IMG/VR virus record: IMGVR_UViG_3300032770_000012
Coordinates: 1-64,000 of that record
Origin: a virus
DNA length: 64,000 nucleotides
Strand: one strand, 5' to 3'
How positions within the stretch are numbered: position 1 is the stretch's first letter; every line of letters starts with the position of its first letter. The notes below the pieces were generated by a model. That model ran no database searches. It had not been told where the DNA came from and worked only from the letters and a program-made list of their open reading frames with translations. A program made the position numbers and the translations under genes. Shown one piece after another: positions 33,295-40,421 of this stretch.

Positions 33295-33723
33295 TTACCC
33301 TGTCATCTTGAAATTCCAGGCATCGCCATGAACTTGGCGCTCGGCGCGCTCCCTTGGAATTCCGTTTGCCACCATCTCGGTTATCGCGGCTTCCCGGTCA
33401 ACGTCGGCGGCGTCGGGCTCTGCAGAACCGGGGGCCTCTCCGCCGATCAAGGCCCGCTGGAAAGATCCCACGCTCTTTTCGAGCGACGTAGTCGCCTCCA
33501 CCTGGGTCCTTCCGATTTCAATGAATCCCTTCACTAAAGCCGGTATCGCGCTGAAGGACTCGTTTTCGCGGAGTGAGGCAAGTTCCTTGGTGAGTTGCTC
33601 TCCGGTTTCGATCAGAGATCGGATTGCTCGCATGAACTTTAAGAAGCCCATGACGAGGAGCGCCAGAACCACGATCAAGACCACAAAACCGAGTGTTCCT
33701 AGAACCGCCGCGACAACCGCCAT
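33295..33723 (-). CDS. membrane-anchored coiled-coil protein
   Basis: 142 aa, N-terminal membrane helix (about residues 4-30, VAAVLGTLGFVVLIVVLALL) then a long helical charged region (MRAIRSLIETGEQLTKELAS) and an acidic C-terminal part. It starts at the left promoter of a divergent pair; the right promoter drives the RHH-like gene. First gene of the leftward terminase-side operon. Function unknown. Confidence 0.6.
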   Translation of the reverse strand: MAVVAAVLGTLGFVVLIVVLALLVMGFLKFMRAIRSLIETGEQLTKELASLRENESFSAIPALVKGFIEIGRTQVEATTSLEKSVGSFQRALIGGEAPGSAEPDAADVDREAAITEMVANGIPRERAERQVHGDAWNFKMTG

Positions 33724-33729
33724 GAGTCT

Positions 33730-33765
33730 ACTGTATTGACGATTTATGTAAACGTCAAGTAGTAT
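33730..33765. promoter_or_regulatory. divergent overlapping promoters with inverted repeat
   Basis: Minus strand: TTGACG (33758-33753), 17-base spacer, TACAGT (33735-33730). Plus strand: TTGACG (33736-33741), 18-base spacer, TAGTAT (33760-33765). The two -35 boxes are the arms of a perfect inverted repeat, TTGACG and CGTCAA, 11 bases apart. A protein binding here would affect both directions at once. Confidence 0.6.
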
Positions 33766-33771
33766 AAGGCG

Positions 33772-33948
33772 ATGGCGCGAAAGAAACTTCCCGAAGGTCA
33801 GGGCCGGGTCCCGTTACAGGTGAGAGTCAAAGAGACCACCAAACGCTTCTTGCAAAGCCTGGGCCAGAAGAACGAAGGCCATGCGGTCGATCTGCTGGTG
33901 GACATGGTCCCTAAACAGCCGGGTAAACAAGCTGGCGCGACGAAATAA
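33772..33948 (+). CDS. ribbon-helix-helix-like small protein
   Basis: 58 aa: basic start (MARKKLPEGQGRV), then VPLQVRVKETTKRFLQSLGQ, NEGHAVDLLVDM and a basic tail. The beta-strand/helix/helix plan and size are those of Arc/MetJ-type dimeric repressors. The only plus-strand gene in this part of the minus block, and its promoter overlaps the divergent operon promoter, an arrangement typical of autoregulated switches. Assignment by pattern, not by a clear family match. It has almost no leader. Confidence 0.5.
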   Translation: MARKKLPEGQGRVPLQVRVKETTKRFLQSLGQKNEGHAVDLLVDMVPKQPGKQAGATK

Positions 33949-34055
33949 GATCGGGAACTTCGGCGAGGCTCCGGAACTTTCGCCCCTTCCTCACCTTATT
34001 CCCTTTGTCGCGGGACAAACGACGTAATCATAGTGGCCCAGATGCGGACCGGAAG

Positions 34056-34379
34056 TCAAGACTCCAGGAACACCATTGCGGCGGCGCAAATCTCCGAGCA
34101 CATGGCGAGTACCTCAAAGTCAACTCGGTCGAGACTTTCATCCAGTTCCATGGATCGTTTGTGGTTCAAGAAATTCTGCGGCAGGAGGGCCAGTTCACCG
34201 TATGCCTCGATCAGCCTGGGGTGGAATTCCTGGTAGAATCCGTCGCATTGCTCGATCAGCCTCTTCAAGTCTTCCTGGGACCAGTTGCGCAACGGGCCTA
34301 GAGTGGCCCCGTTTACTCCTGCATCGATAGCGCGCTTGAGTTCTGGATAGTCGTCCAGTCTGAACTTGGTTGTTTTCAT
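34056..34379 (-). CDS. hypothetical protein, 107 aa
   Basis: Helical soluble protein (QEDLKRLIEQCDGFYQEF) without recognisable motifs. Overlaps its upstream neighbour by ATGA in the leftward chain from the ParB-like gene. Function unknown. Confidence 0.55.
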   Translation of the reverse strand: MKTTKFRLDDYPELKRAIDAGVNGATLGPLRNWSQEDLKRLIEQCDGFYQEFHPRLIEAYGELALLPQNFLNHKRSMELDESLDRVDFEVLAMCSEICAAAMVFLES

Positions 34380-34585
34380 AACCTTCGTTTCAGGGGAAGA
34401 TATACGCTCATTTTTGGATCTTCCAGGAGCGCTTTGACTTCTGGGTCTTGGAGCAATCCCTGGATTGCGCTTTTGTCGGCCTCCCTGCCATCGACCGAGA
34501 ATAGTTCTTCAGCATGGGCCGCAATCGAGGCCAATTTGATGAAGAGACTGTCTAGTCTGGACTTTTTCATAGACCGATCAATCAT
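34376..34585 (-). CDS. small helical protein, 69 aa
   Basis: MIDRSMKKSRLDSLFIKLAS followed by a helical C-terminus. The ATG at 34585 is preferred because the coding frame above it belongs to a different gene (34578-34757); a single 121-aa reading through both is rejected. A near-perfect copy of the palindrome (34550-34562) overlaps codons 9-12. Confidence 0.55.
   Translation of the reverse strand: MIDRSMKKSRLDSLFIKLASIAAHAEELFSVDGREADKSAIQGLLQDPEVKALLEDPKMSVYLPLKRRL
34550..34562. promoter_or_regulatory. dispersed palindrome, 12 of 13, within a gene
   Basis: GTCTAGTCTGGAC differs from GTCCAGTCTGGAC at one base. It lies in the 69-aa gene, read on the minus strand as S-R-L-D. Confidence 0.45.
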
Positions 34586-34757
34586 TCCAGGGACACCAGC
34601 CCCGTTCGGGTTGATACCGAGCGCAGATCCTACGCTCCCATTGCTCCATTGCGGGACATTCCTCATCAAGATCGAGGCAGCGGAATTGTGCCCCTGCGAG
34701 CGGCCCTGGTATTCGGGGTACATACTCCTCAATGTGAACACAGTCAGGCTCGCTCAC
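34578..34757 (-). CDS. small Cys/Trp-rich protein, 59 aa
   Basis: GTG start at 34757 overlaps the upstream TGA (GTGA). MSEPDCVHIEEYVPRIPGPL then CLDLDEECPAMEQWERRICA and GWCPWND: five Cys and four Trp in 59 residues. Probably a zinc- or disulfide-stabilised small protein. Not recognised; this frame is distinct from the helical frame that follows. Confidence 0.6.
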   Translation of the reverse strand: MSEPDCVHIEEYVPRIPGPLAGAQFRCLDLDEECPAMEQWERRICARYQPERGWCPWND

Positions 34758-35035
34758 GATGCCTTTTCCCGTGTGTATACGATATGGCCCAATTCCTCAA
34801 GGCGCTTGATTCCCTCGGAGATCACGAACGAGGTGTACTGATGATTGTTGGCCCGGATCATCTTCTGCACTTGCCAAATGGTCTTGCCGCGCCGCAGGAA
34901 TGCGAGCGCCGCTTTCATATCGCGAGTCCATTTATTGCGCTTGAACTCCGTCAAAGAATCCGGGATTGGAGGAAATCCCGGTTTTATCGAGGCGTACCCC
35001 TTCGCTATGAGATTTCGGAGTTCACGCCCGGTCAT
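34754..35035 (-). CDS. hypothetical protein, possibly winged-helix
   Basis: 93 aa, helical and basic (LRNLIAKGYASIKPGFPP; MKAALAFLRRGKTIWQVQKM), with a C-terminal IKRLEELGHIVYTRE that resembles the end of a winged helix. Encoded between the ParB-like gene and a small Cys-rich gene. A DNA-binding role is a guess. Confidence 0.5.
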   Translation of the reverse strand: MTGRELRNLIAKGYASIKPGFPPIPDSLTEFKRNKWTRDMKAALAFLRRGKTIWQVQKMIRANNHQYTSFVISEGIKRLEELGHIVYTREKAS

Positions 35036-35036
35036 T

Positions 35037-35711
35037 TTAGATCGCTACCGACCGTATCCGCGAGCCCATGGTGAACTCGAATTCTTTGAATCGCTCCATG
35101 CTATTCAACAGATTCAGGATGTCGTCGGGCGTGATGAATTCCTGGTCCAACCACTGCCGGAGAGTTTCGATCTCGGTCGGCTTTTCTTCCTTGGCCTGAC
35201 CCGGCTTCCGGCGCTTGTGGCCGGAGACCTTTACTTCGTCTTCTCCGGAGCGAATGCTTTTGACCAAGCCTGCCGAGACATTCAGCAGTTGGGCCAGCGT
35301 CGCGTCGCCCTTGCGCCGCAGTTCCGTGATCGACAGCGCGTGCTTTACAATCTTGCGCTTGTCCGCATTATTCAGCTTTGAGCCGTGCTTGGCGTTCTTG
35401 CTGACTCCCAGAAGGAACGCCTTCAGGTCGCTCTCGGACGGGTCCCTGAGGATGTGGATATTGGCCGGTATGACTTCTCGGCCCTCCCGCTCGTGAGCCA
35501 ATTTGCGATGCTCCCCATCGGCCAGCTTAAGTTGGTCGTCCGTGTCGGCAAAGACCTCGATAGGGTCCAGGTCCCTGCCGTCCCGAAGAATGGCTTGGTA
35601 TTCCTCTACCAGCGACTCACTGATGCGCACGCGCTGCCGGATCTCTGGCACGATCACGATATCAGCGATGGGGATTTTCTTTGTCTGAATTTCTTCCTCG
35701 GGCTTAGCCAT
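35037..35711 (-). CDS. ParB-like nuclease/DNA-binding protein
   Basis: 224 aa. N-terminal ParB/Spo0J-type domain (about residues 10-105): KKIPIADIVIVPEIRQRVRI, then LADGEHRKLAHERE with the GEHR nucleotide-binding/catalytic box, then helices resembling the DNA-binding half (ADATLAQLLNVSAGLVKSIR region). No ParA is visible in the window, so it is either a partition protein acting alone or, as in many phages, a ParB-fold regulator next to DNA methylases. It is the best-known type of protein for binding scattered palindromes. Confidence 0.7.
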   Translation of the reverse strand: MAKPEEEIQTKKIPIADIVIVPEIRQRVRISESLVEEYQAILRDGRDLDPIEVFADTDDQLKLADGEHRKLAHEREGREVIPANIHILRDPSESDLKAFLLGVSKNAKHGSKLNNADKRKIVKHALSITELRRKGDATLAQLLNVSAGLVKSIRSGEDEVKVSGHKRRKPGQAKEEKPTEIETLRQWLDQEFITPDDILNLLNSMERFKEFEFTMGSRIRSVAI

Positions 35712-35718
35712 GATTCAA

Positions 35719-35727
35719 GGATGCAAG
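35719..35727 (+). repeat. GGATGCAAG box, copy 1
   Basis: GGATGCAAG upstream of the ParB-like gene start. Five copies occur in the window, four of them just before a gene start (35719, 46383, 57860-57871 on the minus strand, 57919; a one-base variant at 49612). They may be a recurrent regulatory sequence. Confidence 0.4.
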
Positions 35728-35752
35728 AGAAAGGCGTTTTTGTCAACAAGAA

Positions 35753-36769
35753 TCAGGACAGGAAGTCGGGGACTGGTTCCTCGTCCATTGATAGTTCGGC
35801 GATCGCTGGATCGGCCAACAGGCTAAGCTGGTCGTCGTCAGGATCTTGTTCGGCCTTCTCTACATTCCTGACGGCCTGACGATAGTAGCTGGCCTTCAAT
35901 TCCGCTCCGATCCCACGTCTACCTTGACGCACGGCGCAATATACTTCGGAACCAACCCCAAGGAACGGTGTGAACACGGTCTCGCCTGGGTTTGATCTGA
36001 GCACTAGGCATCGATCAATCACGTCAAGCTGTAATGGATGGATGTGCTTTTCGTCCTCTTGGTCGCGGGCTTCCTTGTAGGGGAGCACGCGATCTATCCG
36101 AATGTCATCCCAGAATGCCGAGGCGTATTGCCTCCAAATCCAATGGGAATAGCGGTTCTCGGTCTGCTTTCCGGTCCATCCGCGATAGCGCAGAAATTCT
36201 TGCGGTACTTTCCGAGATCCGTAGTACTTCAGCAATCCGTTGGGGTGCTCTATCGGAATTGGGTTCCTGCCGTGCCTGCGGAAGACCAGCAGATAATCGG
36301 CGCTCGCCACACTACAAAGAGACGAGTCTTCCACGATGGTCTTGTGCGCGAGCCCTTTGGTGAGGGTTCTGTTTCGGACCAGCAGCGGCTCTTTCCAGAC
36401 ATGATAGCGGGCGATGTAGTTGAATCCGTGGCGTCCATGTAGCCGAATGATGTCTCCTGGGAAATCGACCAAGTGATCCCGCCCGGTATTTCCTGAAGGA
36501 ACGTCCATGCAGTGAACCGCTGTCATGCGACCGGGCATCGTGATCCGTTCGATTTGCTGGACCACAAATTCGTAGTGCTTGAAAAATTGCTGATAGTCCA
36601 TGGAATTGGACAGGTCCCGTTCGTCAGAGGAATATTGGAACAATCCTCCGAATGGTGGGGAGTATATCGACAGATGGATCTTGGCATCCGGTAGATCCTT
36701 CATCACCGCGATGCAGTCTCCCGAATACAAGGCGTACTTGTCGGTAACGCTCTGGTCGCTCACAGCCAT
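35753..36769 (-). CDS. DNA methyltransferase, SPPF type
   Basis: 338 aa. Motif IV SPPF (about residues 37-40) comes before motif I, VFTPFLGVGSEVYCAV (about 265-282), the permuted beta order typical of N4-cytosine or N6-adenine methylases that recognise DNA. It transfers a methyl group from S-adenosylmethionine. No cognate restriction gene is adjacent, so it is likely an orphan used for anti-restriction or regulation. ParB-like gene downstream. Confidence 0.75.
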   Translation of the reverse strand: MAVSDQSVTDKYALYSGDCIAVMKDLPDAKIHLSIYSPPFGGLFQYSSDERDLSNSMDYQQFFKHYEFVVQQIERITMPGRMTAVHCMDVPSGNTGRDHLVDFPGDIIRLHGRHGFNYIARYHVWKEPLLVRNRTLTKGLAHKTIVEDSSLCSVASADYLLVFRRHGRNPIPIEHPNGLLKYYGSRKVPQEFLRYRGWTGKQTENRYSHWIWRQYASAFWDDIRIDRVLPYKEARDQEDEKHIHPLQLDVIDRCLVLRSNPGETVFTPFLGVGSEVYCAVRQGRRGIGAELKASYYRQAVRNVEKAEQDPDDDQLSLLADPAIAELSMDEEPVPDFLS

Positions 36770-36828
36770 TTTGGAATCTCCATATCACGCTCGTTTCTGA
36801 CCTTCTTGAAGCCCATTGCATCGTTCAT
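36760..36828 (-). CDS. very small protein, 22 aa
   Basis: MNDAMGFKKVRNERDMEIPK then WL. Its stop overlaps the methyltransferase start by about ten bases and it fills the gap after the 56-aa gene. No good ribosome site. Included because all its neighbours are linked by overlaps; may be an accidental frame. Confidence 0.3.
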   Translation of the reverse strand: MNDAMGFKKVRNERDMEIPKWL

Positions 36829-36836
36829 GTGGGCAA

Positions 36837-37007
36837 TCAATTCACGGAACATTTGTTCGGCCTGTCCGCGCGCTCTCGGGCGGTGCGTTCGTCGGCCAGC
36901 GCTTGCTCCAGCGTCATAATTTTATCGATCAACTTGGCATATCCTTCCGCTTCAAGCGGGGTCATACCTACAGAGGTAATGCGCTCGCTCAACGTCTTCT
37001 CAGCCAC
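36837..37007 (-). CDS. small coiled-coil protein, 56 aa
   Basis: GTG at 37007 chosen because AAAGGAG lies eight bases upstream; the sequence begins (M)AEKTLSERITSVGMTPLE and has a charged coiled-coil centre (KIMTLEQALADERTARERAD). The ATG at 37061 lacks a ribosome site. Function unknown. Confidence 0.6.
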   Translation of the reverse strand: MAEKTLSERITSVGMTPLEAEGYAKLIDKIMTLEQALADERTARERADRPNKCSVN

Positions 37008-37131
37008 GGGATTTCTCCTTTCGGCTTGGCCAACGAGGCAACCCAACCGCCTCACGCGCATTATTCATTAGCACCCAGTCTTCGTGGATGTCAGAGTCTT
37101 CATCCACAGCGCGTACGTCCACGCAGTCCAT
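37000..37131 (-). CDS. small protein, 43 aa
   Basis: MDCVDVRAVDEDSDIHEDWV then a basic C-terminus (LPRWPSRKEKSRG). ACAAGGG lies five bases before the ATG, and its TGA overlaps the GTG of the next gene. Acidic head and basic tail. Not recognised. Confidence 0.55.
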   Translation of the reverse strand: MDCVDVRAVDEDSDIHEDWVLMNNAREAVGLPRWPSRKEKSRG

Positions 37132-37141
37132 CAGGCCCTTG

Positions 37142-37978
37142 TCATGCTTTCGCCCTCAATATGATCGACATCGAATTACAAATCTTTCGCCTCACGCCAA
37201 AGCTTAGCCGCTGGCAGGCGCATTCCAGTCGGTAGAACGGCAGCGGCCAGCGAGCCAGTCTCCTGAACCGGGCCTCGCCCGATACAAACGGCGTTCCCCA
37301 CAAGACGAGCCTCTCTACTTCAAGCCCCGCCCGATCGGCGATCCGCGTCATCTCCTCGGGTGTTATCAGGTATAAGTGCCCATCGGCGTCAGGTTTAAAC
37401 TGTATCGCTTTGAGTGCCTCGACGTCTTTCACCTGGGAGTAGGTCGGGAGCCTGGACCTAAAGTACGCCCCATTGGGAGTCGTTAGCAAGATGCGGCCTT
37501 CTGGGGTCAGCAAGCGCCGCAAGTGCTGTGCGAAAGCCACCGCATCTGCGACGTGCTCGATGATTTCGCACGCGGTCACTAGATCGAACTTTCCGATGGT
37601 CTTCGGTTCCAAATCGAAGACGTTGCCGGGCAGAACCTCAACGAACTTTCCGTTATGGTAGTTGGCAATCGCGGCCCGCAGTGGTTCCGGTCTGAGATCA
37701 TTTGCTGCGACCCGACTGCCGCTCAACTGAAGGCACGCGCTCAAGGCACCGTCCCCGGCTGCAACCTCCAGCACTCGCTTGGGATTCAACTCCCGTGCCA
37801 TGTTCAGCGCAAGCAGCGCACGCAGCCGACCATAAGCTGCGTGAGACGGGAGATGACACGTACCGTAGTTCCAGCCGTCTACGTCTCCGGCCTTGAACGA
37901 TAACGGACGGATTGTCGATAGCCCGGACCGGCACACGTTTTCAAAGAGTTCTCCGGGCGGGAATGGTTTGGCTGTCAT
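37142..37978 (-). CDS. class I SAM-dependent methyltransferase
   Basis: 278 aa. SAM-binding motif I VLEVAAGDGALS (about residues 68-79), motif II VAANDLRP (about 92), FDLVTACEIIEHV (about 130) and ILLTTPNGAYF (about 163) follow the UbiG/type-11 order. The acceptor is not obvious; such phage enzymes can modify small molecules, tRNA or proteins. It stands in the early-type small gene chain next to the DNA methylase. Overlaps the neighbour by ATGA. Confidence 0.75.
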   Translation of the reverse strand: MTAKPFPPGELFENVCRSGLSTIRPLSFKAGDVDGWNYGTCHLPSHAAYGRLRALLALNMARELNPKRVLEVAAGDGALSACLQLSGSRVAANDLRPEPLRAAIANYHNGKFVEVLPGNVFDLEPKTIGKFDLVTACEIIEHVADAVAFAQHLRRLLTPEGRILLTTPNGAYFRSRLPTYSQVKDVEALKAIQFKPDADGHLYLITPEEMTRIADRAGLEVERLVLWGTPFVSGEARFRRLARWPLPFYRLECACQRLSFGVRRKICNSMSIILRAKA

Positions 37979-38265
37979 TCTGCAAGACCTTTATCGGGGA
38001 CCCAGATCGGCCTGATGGGTTCCTCAGTGATACTGGACCAGCGGGAGAACCTTCCCGATTTACCGTCGATAACTCCGAAGATATCGATTTTGTGATCCTG
38101 GCAGATCATGATGTGGTCGAATACCTGCCAGCCTTCCGGAAAACTCGGGGACGGGAGAGACATCCCGGCGTAGTAATAACCGAGCGGGATGTCCCTGGCG
38201 GCTCCGCAGACCGAGCAGGTGACCCTACAGATGACATCGCAGGGGAAGTTGATCACGGTGCTCAT
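37975..38265 (-). CDS. small CxxC protein
   Basis: 96 aa with C-x5-C-x-x-C (VTCSVCGAARDIPLGYYYAG) in the N-terminal part, possibly a zinc site. The C-terminal half has FDHIMICQDHKIDIF. No membrane segments. ATGA overlaps on both sides. Not recognised. Confidence 0.55.
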   Translation of the reverse strand: MSTVINFPCDVICRVTCSVCGAARDIPLGYYYAGMSLPSPSFPEGWQVFDHIMICQDHKIDIFGVIDGKSGRFSRWSSITEEPIRPIWVPDKGLAE

Positions 38266-38495
38266 TGGGTTTTGTCCAGATCTGGACGTAATTCACAGGC
38301 GATTTCCTCGCGCTTTTCTATGGACCGGATAGCGCGCTGCACGGCGTTCAGGAATTCGTCGTAGGGGGCGTAGTATCTTGGCCGTTCAGACTCTTCGCGC
38401 CGGAGGATCTCGCGCCACTGCGCGATGGTGAACTCGGCAGTAACCTTCAGCCGGATGTCGTCGGGATTGGAGCAGGCCACGGTGACGTTAATCAT
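38262..38495 (-). CDS. small helical protein, 77 aa
   Basis: Helical charged protein (FTIAQWREILRREESERPR; EFLNAVQRAIRSIEKREEIA). Its C-terminal residues LRPDLDKTQ are encoded by the dispersed palindrome at 38274-38287. Overlaps the next gene by ATGA. Function unknown. Confidence 0.55.
   Translation of the reverse strand: MINVTVACSNPDDIRLKVTAEFTIAQWREILRREESERPRYYAPYDEFLNAVQRAIRSIEKREEIACELRPDLDKTQ
38274..38287. promoter_or_regulatory. dispersed palindrome, 14-bp exact, within a gene end
   Basis: GTCCAGATCTGGAC, exact 14-base form, flanked by TTT on one side. It lies in the last codons of the 77-aa gene, read R-P-D-L-D-K. Confidence 0.7.
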
Positions 38496-38556
38496 GGTGA
38501 GTAGCCTTGGATTCGGGCGCGTCCCAGGCGAGTTTCAGAGCGGCGGGGTCGGTCAT
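38488..38556 (-). CDS. very small protein, 22 aa
   Basis: MTDPAALKLAWDAPESKATH then HD. The ATG at 38556 overlaps the TGA of the 51-aa membrane protein and its own end overlaps the start of the next gene, so it forms an unbroken link in the coupled chain. Too short for family assignment. Confidence 0.5.
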   Translation of the reverse strand: MTDPAALKLAWDAPESKATHHD

Positions 38557-38708
38557 AAATGCTTTCCCCAGATCATCCAGCCGATCTCAATTCCGACGAC
38601 GATCCAAGCCAATGACGCGAACCACCAACTGCTAAGGATGCGCTTCCAGGGGATTCTATGCCGTTGCTTAGACCAGCCTTCAATGTAATCTGGATCGTCG
38701 CTTTTCAC
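38553..38708 (-). CDS. single-span membrane protein, 51 aa
   Basis: GTG at 38708 overlaps the upstream TGA (GTGA). (M)KSDDPDYIEGWSKQRHRIPW then a hydrophobic helix (about residues 27-45, SWWFASLAWIVVGIEIGWMI). Cytoplasmic basic N-terminus and one membrane segment. Function unknown. Confidence 0.55.
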   Translation of the reverse strand: MKSDDPDYIEGWSKQRHRIPWKRILSSWWFASLAWIVVGIEIGWMIWGKHL

Positions 38709-38902
38709 TTCGCTCTCCCCTCTCTCCGCGCCTCACGCCTGCGCTTCTTGCCCCACAGGCGCTCCCGGCGCTTCTCCATCTCCTCGGCGGTCGGCACGCG
38801 CTCGGGTCCGCGACGGGTCCGCCAATCGGCAGGAAGGCGATTCTGCGGCGTGTCGCCCCAACCGAGTCTGATCATCTCGTCCAGTTCGTCAGTATGGGTC
38901 AT
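38705..38902 (-). CDS. small basic protein, 65 aa
   Basis: MTHTDELDEMIRLGWGDTPQ then a strongly basic C-terminus (ERLWGKKRRREARREGRA). ATG at 38902 lies 14 bases within the previous gene. Nucleic-acid binding is likely from composition alone. Confidence 0.55.
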   Translation of the reverse strand: MTHTDELDEMIRLGWGDTPQNRLPADWRTRRGPERVPTAEEMEKRRERLWGKKRRREARREGRAK

Positions 38903-39101
38903 CAACGTTCTTTCTGAGGCCCGAAGTTTTAATCAACTGATCGTCGATCAGCTGCTGGATTCGTCTCTCGATGTACCACATCGGAACTGCGCCATCACGC
39001 ATTTCGACGAACTCCCCGCGCTTCTCTCCTGGTATCCAGACCCGCTTTTGCATGCCGCGCAGACCGATCAATGTTTCTAATTCTGTGCGCATAGCCGTCA
39101 T
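38889..39101 (-). CDS. small hypothetical protein, 70 aa
   Basis: MTAMRTELETLIGLRGMQKR. A leader AAAGGCGGGGGAATG identical to that of the gene at 42189 precedes it, and before the IS insertion its ATG overlapped the stop of that gene. Now it is cut off from its former upstream partner by the 2.8-kb element. Confidence 0.6.
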   Translation of the reverse strand: MTAMRTELETLIGLRGMQKRVWIPGEKRGEFVEMRDGAVPMWYIERRIQQLIDDQLIKTSGLRKNVDDPY

Positions 39102-39128
39102 TCCCCCGCCTTTCCCGGCCCGCCACGC

Positions 39129-39134
39129 AAATTA
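39129..39134. repeat. target-site repeat, left copy
   Basis: AAATTA directly outside the left inverted repeat of the IS1595-type element; the right copy is 41945-41950. Six bases, where IS1595-family elements usually give eight. Confidence 0.5.
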
Positions 39135-39160
39135 GGGCAATAATTAACTTGACAAATCCA
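39135..39160 (+). repeat. left terminal inverted repeat
   Basis: Begins GGGCAATAATTAACTTGACA and continues to AAATCCA; 23 of 26 positions match the reverse complement of the right end. The -35 box of the transposase promoter lies inside it. Confidence 0.7.
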
Positions 39161-39177
39161 CGGTTTCGGCATACACT
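39149..39177 (+). promoter_or_regulatory. transposase promoter
   Basis: TTGACA (39149-39154), 17 bases, TACACT (39172-39177). Transcription would begin at or just before the transposase ATG at 39183, so the message may be leaderless. Confidence 0.6.
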
Positions 39178-39182
39178 GAATC

Positions 39183-40160
39183 ATGGCCAGCGAACCGAAA
39201 ACTCTCCAAGAAGCGCTGATCTACTTCGCCGACCCGAAGAACTGCCGTGAGTACCTTGTCGCGCGGCGCTGGCCGAATGGCGTCACCTGCCCGCGCTGTG
39301 GTAGCGACAAGGTTGCATTCCTTGAAAAGTACAATCGCTGGCAGTGCAGTGCGAAAACTCATAAGGATCGGCAGTTCACTTCCAAAACCGGAACGATCTT
39401 TGAAGACTCTCCGCTTGGCTTAGACAAATGGCTTGCAGCAATGTGGCTGCTGGTGAACTGCAAGAACGGCATCTCCAGTTACGAAGTGTCGCGCGATCTG
39501 AAAGTCTCGCAGAAATCCGCTTGGCACATGCTGCACAGAATCAGGCTCGCCACGCAGGATAAAGCGACTGGCGGGAAGCTGTCCGGGGAAGTCGAGATCG
39601 ATGAGACCTTCATTGGTGGCAAAGCACGGAACATGCATAAGGGGAAACGCGAAGAGAACATCACCGGCACGGGCGGCAAAGACAAGACCGCCGTCATGGG
39701 CATGGTGGAACGCGGCGGCAAGGTTCGTTTGCAGGTAGTGGACAACCGGCGCAAGAAGGAATTGCAGAAGCAAGTTCGCGAACACGTCGAAGCTGGCGCG
39801 GCGATCTTCACTGACGAACTGAAATCCTACGACGGTCTGGAATCCGATTATCAGCACGCCGTCATCAATCACGCCGTTGAATACGCGGACGGCAACGTCC
39901 ACACCAACACAATGGAGAACTTTTGGAGTCTCCTGAAGCGCGGATTGCACGGAACCTATATCAGCGTGGAACCGTTCCATCTTTTTCGTTACCTGGATGA
40001 GCAGGCATTCCGCTACAACAACCGCAAGGATAATGAGGGCGAAACGTTGACCGACAGTGACCGCTTTGATTTGGTCGTCCGACAGATCGTAGGAAAGCGC
40101 TTGACTTGGGCCGAAGTCACCGGCAAGGTGAAGGAAATTCCGCCGTCATCCGCTAACTAA
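39183..40160 (+). CDS. IS1595-family transposase
   Basis: 325 aa. N-terminal C4 zinc ribbon (CPRCGSDK about residue 38; WQCSAKTHKDRQF about 57), an HTH (SSYEVSRDLKVSQKSAWHML about 100-120), then the ISXO2-like DDE/N domain: GEVEIDETFIGG (D about 139), FTDELKSY (D about 200), and HTNTMENFWSLLKRGLHGTY (N/E about 240). Fits the usual family length. It lies inside a bounded element. The frame is intact, so recent mobility is possible. Confidence 0.9.
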   Translation: MASEPKTLQEALIYFADPKNCREYLVARRWPNGVTCPRCGSDKVAFLEKYNRWQCSAKTHKDRQFTSKTGTIFEDSPLGLDKWLAAMWLLVNCKNGISSYEVSRDLKVSQKSAWHMLHRIRLATQDKATGGKLSGEVEIDETFIGGKARNMHKGKREENITGTGGKDKTAVMGMVERGGKVRLQVVDNRRKKELQKQVREHVEAGAAIFTDELKSYDGLESDYQHAVINHAVEYADGNVHTNTMENFWSLLKRGLHGTYISVEPFHLFRYLDEQAFRYNNRKDNEGETLTDSDRFDLVVRQIVGKRLTWAEVTGKVKEIPPSSAN

Positions 40161-40204
40161 GAAGGAATCAAAGCGCCAACAGCGCGGGAAACGCAAAAGG
40201 GTCT

Positions 40205-40235
40205 AGCACTCTCCAAAACGGAGTGCTGTTTTCTT
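40205..40235 (+). terminator. Rho-independent terminator after the transposase
   Basis: AGCACTC (40205-40211) and GAGTGCT (40221-40227) form a stem, followed by TTTTCTT. It should stop the transposase transcript 45 bases after the stop codon and separate it from the passenger genes. Confidence 0.75.
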
Positions 40236-40237
40236 GT

Positions 40238-40265
40238 TTGACACGATCCATCTCGGTAGTAGAAT
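40238..40265 (+). promoter_or_regulatory. passenger-gene promoter
   Basis: TTGACA (40238-40243), 16 bases, TAGAAT (40260-40265). It would give a leader of about 150 nt before the first passenger gene at 40422, with two inverted repeats in it. Confidence 0.5.
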
Positions 40266-40288
40266 GGAGGATAGTCCTTGACTGATTG

Positions 40289-40354
40289 GGGACGCCGTAG
40301 AAATTGGCGTCCCGCGCGGTAGGTAAGAAGGGCCTGAACAACCCAATCCTACCG
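40289..40354 (+). other. leader inverted repeats before the first passenger gene
   Basis: GGGACGCC (40289-40296) pairs perfectly with GGCGTCCC (40306-40313), nine-base loop; CGGTAGG (40317-40323) pairs with CCTACCG (40348-40354). No U-run follows, so these are not plain terminators. Could be RNA structure controlling the passenger gene. Confidence 0.4.
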
Positions 40355-40421
40355 TCCTCCCCCGCAAAAAGTCAAGCAATAAAATGGACGAGAGAACTGT
40401 GTCTGAATCGAAGGAGAGCAT

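Noticed and set aside
34376-34741. Single 121-aa minus-strand gene
   Set aside because: Its first half lies in a frame that conflicts with the Cys/Trp-rich 59-aa gene at 34578-34757, which has a GTGA overlap. Two genes explain the region better.
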